Positions 21,950-33,438 of a DNA stretch of 64,000 nucleotides are shown piece after piece. The stretch spans positions 682,001 to 746,000 of the forward strand of contig WTXI01000009.1 of NCBI GenBank assembly GCA_022376515.1, given 5' to 3'. Under the pieces are notes generated by a model. That model searched no databases, was not told the DNA's origin, and saw only the letters and a list, made by a program, of their open reading frames with translations. The stretch's first letter is position 1. Each line of letters opens with the position of its first letter. The position numbers were made by a program, and so were the translations under genes. This DNA is from Lactifluus volemus (taxonomy: Eukaryota > Basidiomycota > Agaricomycetes > Russulales > Russulaceae).

Positions 21950-23985
21950 AGTCACCGCGTGCGCTCTGCCCGCGGCGGTGTTTTGCTGCGTCCTCCCACG
22001 TCCAAGCAAGTAAAGTTTCCGCAGCAGCCTTGCCAGCCCACCGTAACTGCACCCTCCGGTCCCTCCTGTTGTCTGCCCTTTTCTGCATTCTTCATTTGGT
22101 GCATTTGTAACAATCCATTCGTGAATTCCAGGCCTTTTGGCCAACTAGTGATTCCATATTCTATGGTTCGCTTCCCACCAGCGCCAAACACCAGTGCCAA
22201 CGTAATGGAAGATGTCAGTTTTGGGACAGTCAAGGTTTGAAGCCGACACGGGTCATCATTTCATCAGATGTCATTTCGCTTCATCTCTTTCCATGAACTC
22301 GTGTCGAACTGAGTCTAGTCAGCCATTTAAAGCATTATTCCGAGTCTTAGCTTTGCCGATACTCCGGTTCAATCATTGGCATGCCGCTCTTTTTTGTCAC
22401 TGTGGCTGACTTCCTCGCTATTTCGGGATCCTTCTATTTTCATCTTACTTTGTGCTCTGGAGTAGTCGCACTGGCTTTCTTCTATGGCATACGGTGGGTA
22501 CGGCTCAAGGGAGTGTCGGGATGGGAACCCGTGACCCTGGGATGGTTCGGCCCAGCCACAAATCCAAACTTCAACAGCCCAAAGTAACGAGAACGGCAGT
22601 TCATAGTCTTCATTAAGGGTTCAAAAGCTAGGAAGTGTAGACTCCCGACATGATACAACAGAACCAGGAGTCGGAGAACTGTGGCAAGATGACTTGCCCT
22701 TGGAAATGCACCGTATCTTCATCTTCTAGTTCGCTTGACCTCTCACCTACCCACAAGGATGTTGACATTGGCTTTATGTGCCCCCCTTTGTGGTGCATGT
22801 GGGAATCAATCGTCCCGCAGCTGAGGTGAACGAACCTGGTGAGCACCAAATGGCCTTGACTAAGGGTGGCCGTAGCCGGCATGTGAACGAGACATCCGCT
22901 TCAATGCTTACTTACACAAAATAAGCCAATGCGCATGTGGGCGATGAAGTTGCAAGGCAGGCCAACTTGCACAGTGCAGGTCCAGATATTTGGTCTCAGA
23001 GATATCACCAGAGAAGGAGCAGGAATCTCGCCTTCAGAGACTTGGGTCAAGAATCTGGATACGCTACTCCAAACTTGAAGCATGCCTGCGTTACCAAACC
23101 GACTGAACCCGAGAAACGTATGTCGCAGAACATACTGTAAACGGTATCACCAAACGTAATTTCATTCTTTTCGAAAAACGCCCGCTGATTCCATGTAAGT
23201 TAGCCGTACTGGACCCCCTGGTGGGAATTGCCGAATGGCAATGTACCAGGTCTGACAATGCCACTGTGGCGTATATTACTGTATTCCTCAAGCAGGACTC
23301 GCATCGAGGACATGGCTAATGCGCGGGGTAAGACGAGTGGGGATGAGCCAGCGCACCCGAAATATGGAACCACACCATCATCTTCCATAGCATCGTGGTA
23401 TAGTTCGATGACGGGAAGCCTAAGAGCTCTCCTCCAAGGCACCTCAACAACCACGAGAATCGACAAAGGACAATTTTCGGAGGAATTGTTGTTCTGGGCA
23501 TCTCCGAGTCCCAGAAAGCCACATAGCCCTGGAGGACGGGTGTTTGGCAGTTTATCTCAAACAAAGTTAAAAATATTCCTCCGAGGGACCTCGGACTCGG
23601 ACCAGACTATGTGATTTGTTGCGGCGACAGGTGGGCAGATTGATACTCATAGCGTAATTAACGACTCAATTGTTTTTACGAACAGTTGGAATGGCACCCG
23701 AGCCATGTCAAAGCCTCATCAGAGCTACTGCTGGTTCAATCCTTATAACAACTCAGATTCGAGATGCATGTCGACGCCGACTCGGTCGTAGTCACTGAGT
23801 CATCATATGCAGGGGTTGGCAAGTTGGTATTCGTACCGTCTTTCAGGTTAGGCAGCTGGTCACATTGGCTTCTATAGCGTCCGAGCGGATTGACCCGTAC
23901 CTCAAGTCCTTAAAATGGCTTCCGTGTGAGCAACCTATCTCGTCTGGATCCCTCGACCTCCCTTCGTAAGTAGCGCGACTTGATC
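21950..23985. other. intergenic between P450 copies 4 and 5
   Basis: About 2 kb without a gene I can name. A hydrophobic plus-strand frame at 22381-22587 and minus-strand frames at 23091-23466 (with PGTLPFGNSHQGVQYG and TVYSMFCDIRFSGSVGLV) look like remnants of coding sequence, but I did not recognise a family. Confidence 0.35.
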
Positions 23986-26345
23986 ATGGAGTTCTCTATC
24001 GTCACAGTGGTCGACTGTATCATGGTGTCCTTTGCCGTTTATATCTTCTTCTCTCTCCAAAACTACAGAAGGCGAACGGGATATCCCTACCCACCGGGCC
24101 CGCGGCCATGGCCAATCATAGGAAACATGCTCGACATTCCGAGCCGGTTACCAGGGATTGCCTATGCAGATATGTCTAAACAATATGGTATCAGTCACAT
24201 TCCTATGGCTCTTTCTGGTCAGCTACTTAGAGGGTTTTCAGGCGATGTCATGTCTCTTCAACTCCTCGGCCAGGTCGTGGTTATCCTGTCCTCGTCGTCC
24301 GCTATCAAGGACCTGCTTGAAAGGCGCGGAGAAGTGTACTCAGATCGGCCTGTGTTTCGACTTCATCAGGTGTATGAGCAATCCAAGACTTTGTCTTTGG
24401 TCCTCTCTCACGCTTACGACCACTTCAAAACTCAGGATAGGAACGGACTGGCTCTTGCCCGCTCTTCGCAAGGGTGAAGCCTGGCGCGGAGGCCGGAAGC
24501 TACTGGATCGCAGTCTTCGGCCTGGTGCCCCAACCGCATATCGAGCAATGATGGAGGAAAAGGCACGTGGGCTCCTTGGTCAACTCCTCTTAAACCCAAG
24601 GGACTTCCGTGATCATGTTGGACTGTCAGTAGCGATGTCACTCCCTCAACTGAATTAGTATGACTCATGACAGCCATACAGTTTTGAGGGAAGAGTTATC
24701 ATGTCCCTCACGTATGGGTACGACGTGAAGACGAACGATGATGAGATGTTGGAGGCACCGGTGGAGGTCAACAAGATCCTGGCGCAGATCGTATTGCCTG
24801 GGGCGGTCCTAATGAATCATCTTCCATTCCGTGCGTACACATAAGCTCAATCTCGTTCGTCTGCCAGTTTCCCATTACCCATTCTCAGTACAATACATCC
24901 ATTCCTGGATCCCTTTTTATAGCTACGAGAACATGGCTCGGAGATCCAAGGAACTGTGCCGGAGAATGAGGGACGAACCCATGAGCTTCGTGCAAAAGAC
25001 CATGGTGTGTAACATTAGTCAGTACACTTTCCACCCTTGTCCACTAAAATGAGATTTGAAGCGAGAGGGCACCGCAATCCGATCGTTGGCCAGCGAACAC
25101 CTCCAGGAAATAGAATCTCTAATTGGACCAGAACGGCAGAAGCAGGAGACGGTCATCCAAGAAACCCTTGGGTCCCTGTTTGACGGTGAGGAGTCATTCA
25201 TTACCAAAAACGAGGGCTAACCTTGAATACTTATCCCAACAAGCCGGAGCGGACACGGTTTGTGTACCCCTTGCTTTTCCCCTTTCCAATTCACACACAT
25301 ACAACTTTGAACCCAGACCGTATCTGCGTTGGTATCTGTCTTCCTTGCACTCACCCTATATCCAGATGTCAAGAAGCGTGCACAAGCGGAGCTCGACTCT
25401 GTAGTGGGGAGAGATAGGCTACCGACGTTTGATGACAGGACAAGACTGCCCTACGTCGATGCGTTTTGCAAAGAGGTGCTCAGGTGGCACATGGTGCTCC
25501 CTCTCGGTACGCGCAGATACCCCGCAGCACGCGCTACGAAGCGTTTTTAAAAAAAAATTAACCGTTTCATTTCACATATCACAGGTTTCCCCCATGCTAC
25601 AACTGAGGATAGCATCTACAGAGGTTTCTTCATTCCCAAAGGTTTTTTTTTTCTGATCCGTCTTACCGTCCTTTCACTGCCGCTCATCCTCATTCTAACT
25701 CACCTTCTTCCCTCAAGGTTCTACAATCTTAGCCAACGCGTGGTGCGTTCGTTGTCTGCCCCCTTAATAAGAGTAATAATAATAATTAAAATAAAAAACC
25801 AAAAACTCGGGACTCTCTCTCTCTCTCTTCTGATGGAATTCATTTCGAAAAACAGGGCGGTCCTACACGACCCAGAACTCTATCCAGATCCCGAAACGTT
25901 TAACCCCGGACGTTTCCTCGACACTCCTCCTCCCACCTCCGAGTCCGAGTCTGGCCTCCTCCTGCATGATGATGGCCGCCGTCGTCGTCCTCCTCCGATC
26001 AATGATCCCTCTTTGATCCCGCTGGCCTTTGGCGCCGGGAAGCGAATCTGTCCCGGTCGTCACTTTGCCGACGCGACCCTCTTCATCCTCGTCTCGTCCG
26101 TCTTGGCCGTCTTTGACGTGTCAAATCCCAAGGGCTCTACTAGTGAGAAGGATCGCGGGAGCCACCTCGAAGGTAGTGTCGAAGACGGAATGATCCAGTA
26201 AGTGCACATGTTTTCGTCGACGTATTCTCTTTCTGTCCTCAACGGTTCTGTTTTACTCGCCAGTGTTCCGGGAAAGTTTGAATGTTCTATCACTCCCAGA
26301 GATCAGCTCGCGGAAGACTTGATCACAGCGAATATGATGGCTTGA
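23986..26345 (+). CDS. cytochrome P450 monooxygenase, copy 5
   Basis: More divergent array member, predicted 539 aa. Exons: 23986-24187, 24242-24371, 24436-24624, 24682-24830, 24889-25004, 25062-25185, 25244-25257, 25317-25506, 25585-25641, 25718-25742, 25856-26197, 26264-26345. Motifs: PYPPGPRPWPIIGN hinge, canonical AGADT in the 14-nt exon 7, ExxR as EVLR, and haem loop FGAGKRICPG. The PERF motif reads PGRF. Exon 11 is 63-66 nt longer than in the other copies because of a Pro/Ser/Arg-rich insertion between PGRF and the haem loop. Intron 1 is a multiple of three without a stop, so retained intron would stay in frame. Convergent with the F-BAR gene. Confidence 0.88.
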
Positions 26346-26721
26346 TGATCCACTATTTAGTGTTTTTTTTTCTCTCCAAGTCCTGTATTATTAGATGTGT
26401 AGTACGACGACGAATATTGACGCAGCATAACCAGAACCCCCGACTTCAGTCGGTTGATGAAAAAGAAACCAGCAAAAAATGCGTCAAACGATCTCCTACA
26501 ACAAATCATCACCAGATACATCAAGTAGTACCAATGCATCAAAAATCGTTCGGCCTGAACATATGCATGGAAGAACAAAAAAAATCGAGGGAACAAGTAA
26601 AAAAAAAAGCATATATACATAGATTCATATCCCACCCCACCCCGCTTCGTCATTGCATGTCATGCCAAGTCATGTAATTAGATGGGGATGGATCCGTCGA
26701 AGCAGAGTCCGCTCACAAAAA
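26346..26721. other. convergent intergenic region
   Basis: A/T-rich 3' region between P450 copy 5 (plus) and the F-BAR gene (minus). No gene seen. Confidence 0.4.
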
Positions 26722-29700
26722 TCAGAACAGATGAACGAAGTTGCTCGGGAAGATATGCCGGCCCGGCACGCGCCGATTCTCGTCGAGTAGCTCACCGCTC
26801 CACCAGCCGTCTTCGGGCGTAGCCGTGACGGCAATGATATCGTTCGCCTGGAAATCAAACTCCTCCGGTATCGTCGCGGTATAGTCGTACAGCGCCCGTA
26901 CTGTATTGCCACACACAAGTCAGCATTTCCGAGCCTGTAGGGGAAAAAAAAAGACGCACCATAGAAGAGCACACCTCGTCCATCTTCCGTATACTGCCGC
27001 GTCGGTGGTTCTGCAACGGGCTGCGTCTGTGGCTGCGTGAGCGCCATTGGTTGTGGCGACGGAGTCCTGTTCATCGGGCCGGGGCTGACCGATCCATACC
27101 CAATAGGTTGGTGCGGCTGCTGGTACTGCTGCCGTTGCTGCTGCTGCTGGGGCTGCGGTGGTGCATAGCCCTGTTGCGACGTGTAATAATCTCCACCGCT
27201 TGAGCCCGTCGCGTTGTGTATCGTCTGCTGCCTTTGTGGTTGTTGTTGCGTCGGTGGGGCCTGTTGCATGCCGTAATTCATCGGTTGTGCGTGATACGCC
27301 TGGGACAGCGGCGCGTTCGCATATGGATGTGGAGCCTGCACATACGTAGGAGACTGCTGGGGTATCTGCTGCTGCGCTGGTGGCAGCGAGGCGTACTGCT
27401 GCGGCTGTGACTGTGGAGTGGAGGTCGGATTTTGCCAGGTGGTGGGCGTGCCGTAGGGCGCATTGACGCTTGTCTGGCGTTGCAGTGATTGGAATTGTTG
27501 CGGCTGGGGTGGAGGCTGCTGGTATTGCACTGGTGCAGGTGGGGGTGGCTGAACCGGTGGTGGTGCTTGCGTTTGTTGAACCTGTCTCGCTTGGACCACC
27601 TGTTGTTGCCGATATACATCCGCCATAGAATCCATAGCAACATTTCCGTGTGGGTCAAGAGCGATTCCCACGCTGTTCGGCGTCGTTGCACGATATTGTC
27701 CCTGACTTGCCCCTTGATCTCCGCGGCCAACACTGCCTCCGCGTTGAGGCCCGGACGGGATGTTAGGGGAAGCAGGGTGACTGAGGGATGGGCTGCGAGA
27801 ACGGCCGTTGGCACCAATGCCTGCGTGTCCAATCGGGCGCTCCAGAAGGTCGCCTTGACTATGCCCTTGAGTTTGGGGTGGTGTGGCGGTGCGTTGAGGT
27901 GCGTTGAAGCTCCCGCGGCGACTGTTGGGCCGACTCCGACGTTCACCCGGGAAGCTCTGATGGTACGAATCAATGACGGAATCGACGACAGGCGCGGAAG
28001 CCTGTGATGGAGGTTGCATAAAGTTGGCGTTCGGCGGTACAGGAGAGGTTGAGCGTGATTGGGGAGCCTGCGTAGCTGGATGGACACCGACGACCAGCTC
28101 TGCTGAGTTGCGGTAGTCAAGATTTTGTCTCGGAGGAGAAATATTGGAAGATGGAGCAGATGTGGAAGAAGCGCCAACTGCGGATGGGTCCGCAGGAGTT
28201 GCCTTGCGCGTCCCATTACGCCCAACGTTAGCTCCTGCTGGTGCACGAAGGTTTGCCAGTGCTTGCACCATGGGGTCTGACTCATCACCCACTTTTGAGG
28301 TCGGGGCGGGACTCCGAGGGTGAGCCTGTTGGTCTTTGGAAGGATCGACCCTGTATGTCTTTTCACCCACAACAAGCTCATGCTTCGTCGGGGAGAAATT
28401 ATCAGTGGGACGGGACACCGTCGCCGGCGGTGAAGGACCAGATGAGAACCCGTTGGCAGGACCATTTGCATTGCCATTGCCATTTATTGGAGGAGGGGGG
28501 TTGCGGCGTGTGCCTGCCCTGGATAGACTGACAGGTTGCGCTGGGGCGAGATCGTTGGGATTACGATTGCCAGCACCCACACCCGCTGTGTTGACAAAGG
28601 GTTCATCGTCGGACTGAGGCGGTGGTGCACTGGCAGCGAGTCGACTCATGCGTTGTGTAGTGCGGGAAAATTGAGCGGGACGGGTGGTAACTTTTGAAGC
28701 GGAGGAGGTGAGAGGTGCGCCATCGGCAGAGGAATAGTTGACAAATTGTGGTGGATCAGGCATGGCACTCCCTGTACCGTAATCGCGGACGAAATTCTCC
28801 TGATCCTTCTCCGGTTCGAAAGACTCGAGGGATAGACGCAAACGTTCGCAAGACTGGAGATCATCGGAACGATGATGATCAGATCAAGGACGACGAAACG
28901 ATTGAACAGACGTACCTCGTCATCAGAGACGCAAACGGTGGAAACGGCATTGGCATAAGCCCAGATGTTATCCTTTGTAAATTCCATGCGTTCCTCCTCA
29001 AGATCCTGGCAGCTATCGCAAAATTGTTTCCAGTCGTGTTCCCATTTTGCGACGGTATCCTGTAGGGCTCGGGCAAAGTTGACATATTCACGCTCGTTGG
29101 TGTGGACGGTCTGCTGGGCGCGTTCGAGCTTTACAGCGATGCGCTCGAGATCCTTACCCTGGACAAGGGTACTCTGGGCGGTATAAGCATTAATGCGAAG
29201 ACAATCCTGCTCGTATTTCTCGCGAGCCTTGCTAACGTGATTTTCTTGCGCCTGCTTCGTCTTGAATTGTTTCTCAATCGCGGTTTGAAAGCCCTTTCGA
29301 TGATGGGCTTGACGGGCGACAAAGGTGGCGACGGGATTTTCGAGCTCATTTCTGATTTGCTCGGCGAGATGGAGATGGAAACTGGATTCCTTGTCTGTCT
29401 CTTTTCGAAGGGTATCGAGCGAGTTTCGGAATTCGCTTGACGTGGCACGTCAATAAACAGAGCCAAACGTATTAAATTGAAGGGGCCAGGCCAGATGTGG
29501 ACACACACCCTATCTCGTCCCTTCCCAAGGTCTGTTTGGCGAGTTTGGAAAGACGTTTCGCGTATTCTTCCTCGATGGAAGCTCTAAAGGAAGCGTTAAA
29601 AAACTGATGGTCGGATAAGCGCGTCAATGTTAGGTACCTCTCTTTCCAAAAATTGCGAAGTTCTTCCATCGTCCTTGTAGCCCCACGAATCCTAGCGAAT

Positions 29701-29834
29701 AAAACGTCGACGCCAGCATCGGAAGGTCCCCAGAAAGCGTTACAAAAGTCAAGAGAGCGAACGGTGTTATCTGGGGAGCCATCTCTGACGAATTTTGAGA
29801 GGGAAGTGGACGAGGCCTGTCGCCTGGCAGACAT
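26722..29834 (-). CDS. F-BAR and SH3 domain cytokinesis protein (Cdc15/Imp2/Hof1-like)
   Basis: Predicted 972 aa from four exons: 29509-29834, 28916-29435, 26960-28853, 26722-26900 (minus strand). Residues about 25-110 form an FCH segment (NAFWG, RTMEELRNFWKERYLT, EEEYAKRLSKLAKQTLG). A charged coiled-coil F-BAR extension to about residue 300 follows, then a very long disordered Pro/Gln/Ser/Thr-rich linker. A C-terminal SH3 domain carries ALYDYTA, EFDFQANDII, GWWSGEL and PSNFVHLF. This is the architecture of fungal Cdc15/Imp2/Hof1 proteins, which bend the membrane at the division site and recruit actin-ring factors. Its start codon is only 90 bp from the stop of the upstream coatomer gene. Confidence 0.9.
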
Positions 29835-29924
29835 GGGCTGAAGTGATGGGGATTCAACAAGAACCGGTCCGCAAACAATTTATTACCACACAAATTCATC
29901 TTTTTATTAGGTAATAAATAGATT

Positions 29925-30738
29925 TCAAAACTGCCCAATCCTCTGTTGCATCTTTTCTTTCACCGTCTGATACGCGTTCAAAATAGTCTGCTCGTTGATC
30001 ACAATATCCGTCGCATCGGCCCGAGGTCGGCTCACCCGCGATGCGATCGTAGTCGGGTCCGTCTCAACGATAATCCTGTTGTGTTATCCGAGTGTCACCC
30101 ACGTGTCTCAGAGGGAACGGGGGGGGAAACGGAAAAACTCTACCTACCCGTCGTCTATCGTTTCATCCAGACAAAGGATGACGCAGTCCAGGTTTTCAAG
30201 CACCGCCCGTTTTTCCACTTGATTTCGCAACAGCACGTGTAACGCGTCCATGAACGCCGACAACGCCGAGTGTAGCATCAGTTCGTTTTCCAGTGGTTCC
30301 CCCAGCATGTAGAAGAGGAGGTCCAGGGAGTGTCTGTACACCGCCAGGTGTCCATCATATAATATAATATCACCTGTCCTCTCCAAAATAAATATAATTG
30401 CGCACGCATGAACGAAAAAAAAAAAAAGGCTGAGACCGACGCACCATACGCTGACGTGCCATGTTGATTGGGCTTCGTCACGGCGTCACTTATAATAATA
30501 GTATATCAGCCGCGAGTTACCCCGAGAGCGTAGAAACAGACCTTGGGAAATTCTTTTTCGTCTTGGAAAACAAGCCCTTCTCAAACGCCCTCTGCTCCTT
30601 CAGATTCTGCAGCCCTTTATTTGGATCCGGGATGCCCGAGTGCGATCGCCCTTTCGGGGAATAATACTTGGCCACGACGCGATGGCCATCCGTGTCAAGC
30701 ACGATGAATGCGTTGACAGAATACAGAGACAGATTCAT
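29925..30738 (-). CDS. RET3: coatomer subunit zeta
   Basis: Predicted 205 aa from four exons: 30542-30738, 30445-30488, 30148-30373, 29925-30075 (minus strand). It begins MNLSLYSVNAFIVLDTDGHR, followed by VVAKYYSP and AFEKGLFSKT, then DIILYDGHLAVYRHSLDLLF and the C-terminal ILCLDETIDDG and IVETDPTTIASRV segments typical of zeta-COP. Zeta-COP is the small longin-fold subunit of the COPI adaptor subcomplex that forms retrograde Golgi-to-ER vesicles. Length and domain are complete. The gene lies head-to-tail with the F-BAR gene. Confidence 0.93.
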
Positions 30739-31036
30739 TCGTTGTTATCTCGTCGAATGAGAGTTAAGAGGCTGGATGAGAGGTAGCCAAAGACGTTCGT
30801 GATTAGTAATCAGATTCCCTTGCGGCCCGTCGTCCCACAGCCTCGCTTGGACGTGAACAAATGAATACATTCAATGCAACCCACATTCAAAAAAGTATTC
30901 AAGTAATGTAGTGAATGAAAATTGCAGATTAACGAGAACCAAGAACCGCATAACGGGAAAGGATGAAATGTGGATGCGCTCGTGACATACATGAGACATA
31001 AAATTCTTGACTTTCTCCTTCTCTTTCCTTTTTCTT

Positions 31037-32059
31037 CTACGCAGGCAATGCCTCTTCCTCTTTCTCACGACACGGGCCACCACCACCACGACCGCCAGCC
31101 CCGTAACCCACGTAATCCGAAGCCTTGCCGGATTGAAGTCCGAACCTTTCGTAGTCATACTCCCTCAATAGAGCGAGGAAGAAAAAGATGAAGACAGGAC
31201 CCGCAAAGATGTCCAGAATGCCGTAGAAGATCATCTCTCCGGTTACGTTGATGACGTTACCACCCTCAGAAAGGCCCCAGCAAACTGGGTAAAGCAACCA
31301 AAAGAAGGCGATGTACCCTGCTGCGTAACTGTAATGACTCTTGTTTTGGACGCAACCCGACCTGGTCCCGAGGAATACGGCCCACCTATGAATCCAATCA
31401 CATCTCAGCCAAGAATCAAAAGGGACATGAAAATCGGACTTACACGACATAAAAGAGCGCCAAAACGGCGAAAACAAAGAATCCCCACTTGTAGCATGTC
31501 CGGGTCAGCGCACCTGCAAGTCCGCTGACTACCGCGATGAGGGCGAAAACTATGGTGATGAAAATCTCAGACAGGCAGGCACCGGTCGTCATAAGTATCA
31601 ACAGCAGGATGAGCGGTGCATTGATGAACCATTGGACATATCGCACCCACTGCCGAACGCACACACCTACATGTCAACTCGGGAACGAAAAGTGACAAAA
31701 AAACAAAACGCACGAAAATGTCGCGATCTGGGCCGTGGGTAAAAAACCTCTCCTCCACAGAGATAGGCGTCTTTCCCAGGTCGGATGCCATAGTGAAATA
31801 GCTAATTGTGGATATAAAGAGGATAGCGAGAGCAATATGGTGGAATGTCCGCGCTCCACGTGGTTGCTTGGATGAGGGAAGGTCTTGGTAAGCAAGTGCG
31901 ACGCCCAGATGTATAGGGAACACATACGAACGTCGACCACAACAGGACTAACACGGCTGAAACACCGAAGATCGCGGTCGCGACCCATAACCAGTTGGAA
32001 CCCCCCTGGGAGAGATGACGCGCGGCAGTCGGTGGATTAATGGTAAGAGGACTACCCAT
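31037..32059 (-). CDS. opsin-related heptahelical membrane protein (HSP30/YRO2/MRH1-like)
   Basis: Predicted 268 aa. Exons: 31928-32059, 31714-31866, 31444-31649, 31362-31385 (24 nt), 31037-31328 (minus strand). Seven hydrophobic helices are visible, with family landmarks PRGARTFHHIAL, FTMASDLG, WVRYVQWFINAPL, WLLYPVCWGLSEGGN and YGILDIFAGPVF. In helix G the retinal-binding Lys of true rhodopsins is replaced (DIFAGP), so this belongs to the opsin-related, non-photoactive ORP/HSP30 group associated with plasma membrane and stress. Splice choices were made on reading phase and the family pattern; for intron 1 an alternative donor and acceptor pair is possible. Confidence 0.85.
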
Positions 32060-32973
32060 CTCGAGAGCACGAGTAGACAAAAAGGACAACTCGCTCACCC
32101 TTCACATGCAGTCGTTATATATATACCGCGGATCTTCACTTCCTCATATGTGTGGTCCGCAATGGAATATCCATCGGAGGCTGTCAGTTTGCGCCGAGCT
32201 GTGTCAGCAATACCAATGAGTGGATCAGACCTTAAATATAGGGGTCACATGTCGCCATCGGTCATACAAAAGGGACGGCAGCTAGCTGCTCATGGGTACA
32301 GGGGTAATGGCTAGGCCGTCAATGCAGACCGCTTAGGTTCCGTTGTACGCTTCTGCGAACGAGGATGCTAGATGTAGTTCCATGCCGATTCCGTGGCACC
32401 CAAAAGAGGTCGGCTGAGAATCCAGGGCTGAACCAACAGACATTCCGCTTGCAAGCCGTAGGTCCTCATGACATCACCAATATAATAGGAGAATTCCGAG
32501 AAACACACCACGCTGACTTGGTTCCTTGGCATGGCGAACCTAACTTGACACTTGTATTGATTGTCTCTACACTTTCCTTTACCACTGAGGGGGCACGTCA
32601 ACTTCCGCGTTGTCACCCTACGTAAGTCTGACGAGGCACTTGTGGCCATTTTCAACTAATGCTCCTACAGGGAAGCTCACCAACTCCACACAAGGTCACG
32701 GAAGCGGAACGGAACGGAACCCCACGTGTGAGTAGACCCGAAAATTCCGGCCATGAACGATTCCATGGGATGTATGCGTATGGCACAGCGATGCCTCGTT
32801 GTGAGGGTGAGAGGAAAGGACAAACGTGGGCCAGCGGCCCGGCTCGAAATTGCTGCTGGAGTAGAAGAAATAGAACAAGGGGTAGACTCCACCGTCGACA
32901 GCCTATCCAAGGCGGTCTGAGACGTCATGTGTGAGTAGAGACCGGGAATGATCCGCTTTCATTCTTTCGTCCT
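32060..32973. other. intergenic, nothing recognised
   Basis: Promoter side of the opsin-related gene and 3' side of the CHY zinc-finger gene. No supported gene. Confidence 0.4.
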
Positions 32974-33438
32974 TCAAAAGCCTATAGCATGGACCTGGAT
33001 CAGGGGTGAAAACGTGTTAACAAGAAGGGCGACGTGCCGTGCATCAACACGTGCATCCTCTCCCTCAATCCTAATGGCAGCTTGGGGTGTCTTTGCTTCG
33101 ATGACCTAGCGAGAAAGTTTATGTCGGCATAGAGCACGGTGCACCAGCAGGGGCGTACATAATGATTATCGCAATGTGGGCAATATTCGTCGCTCTCTTC
33201 GTAGACTGTCATGTCCTTGCGGAAAGCCTTCTTACACTTTTTGCAAATGAACGACATCTCTGTCGTCCGCGCAAGTGGATGTGTCTCTGCCTCGGCATGA
33301 CATTCCGAACAGTCGAACCATTGCTTGCAACAAGGGGCGCGGATAGACACCTGGGCATTCAAGATGTGTTTGCTATGAGGGGATACCCTAGTCAAAGCTT
33401 TTAAAACACCTGATGACTTGGAACACCACTCACCACAT
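32974..33438 (-). CDS. small CHY zinc-finger protein (Hot13-like)
   Basis: Predicted 116 aa. Exons: 33434-33438 (only ATGTG), 33159-33372, 32974-33105 (minus strand). Splicing the five-base first coding exon restores MCKHILNAQV, the usual beginning of this family. CCKQWFDCSECHAE, ICKKCKKAFRKD and EYCPHCDNHYV follow, giving about nine zinc-binding Cys/His residues of a CHY finger. Yeast Hot13, also 116 aa, removes zinc from small Tim proteins in the mitochondrial intermembrane space; the same role here is an inference. A start further upstream would shift the frame, which supports this model. Confidence 0.8.

Noticed and set aside
25740..26201. Separate small gene in P450 copy 5
   Set aside because: The frame is exon 11 of the P450 extended into intron 10; the haem loop proves its identity.
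27158..28617. Long overlapping frames on both strands in the F-BAR linker
   Set aside because: The linker is GC-rich and Pro/Gln-repetitive, which opens all frames. Only the frame ending in the SH3 domain is continuous with conserved domains.
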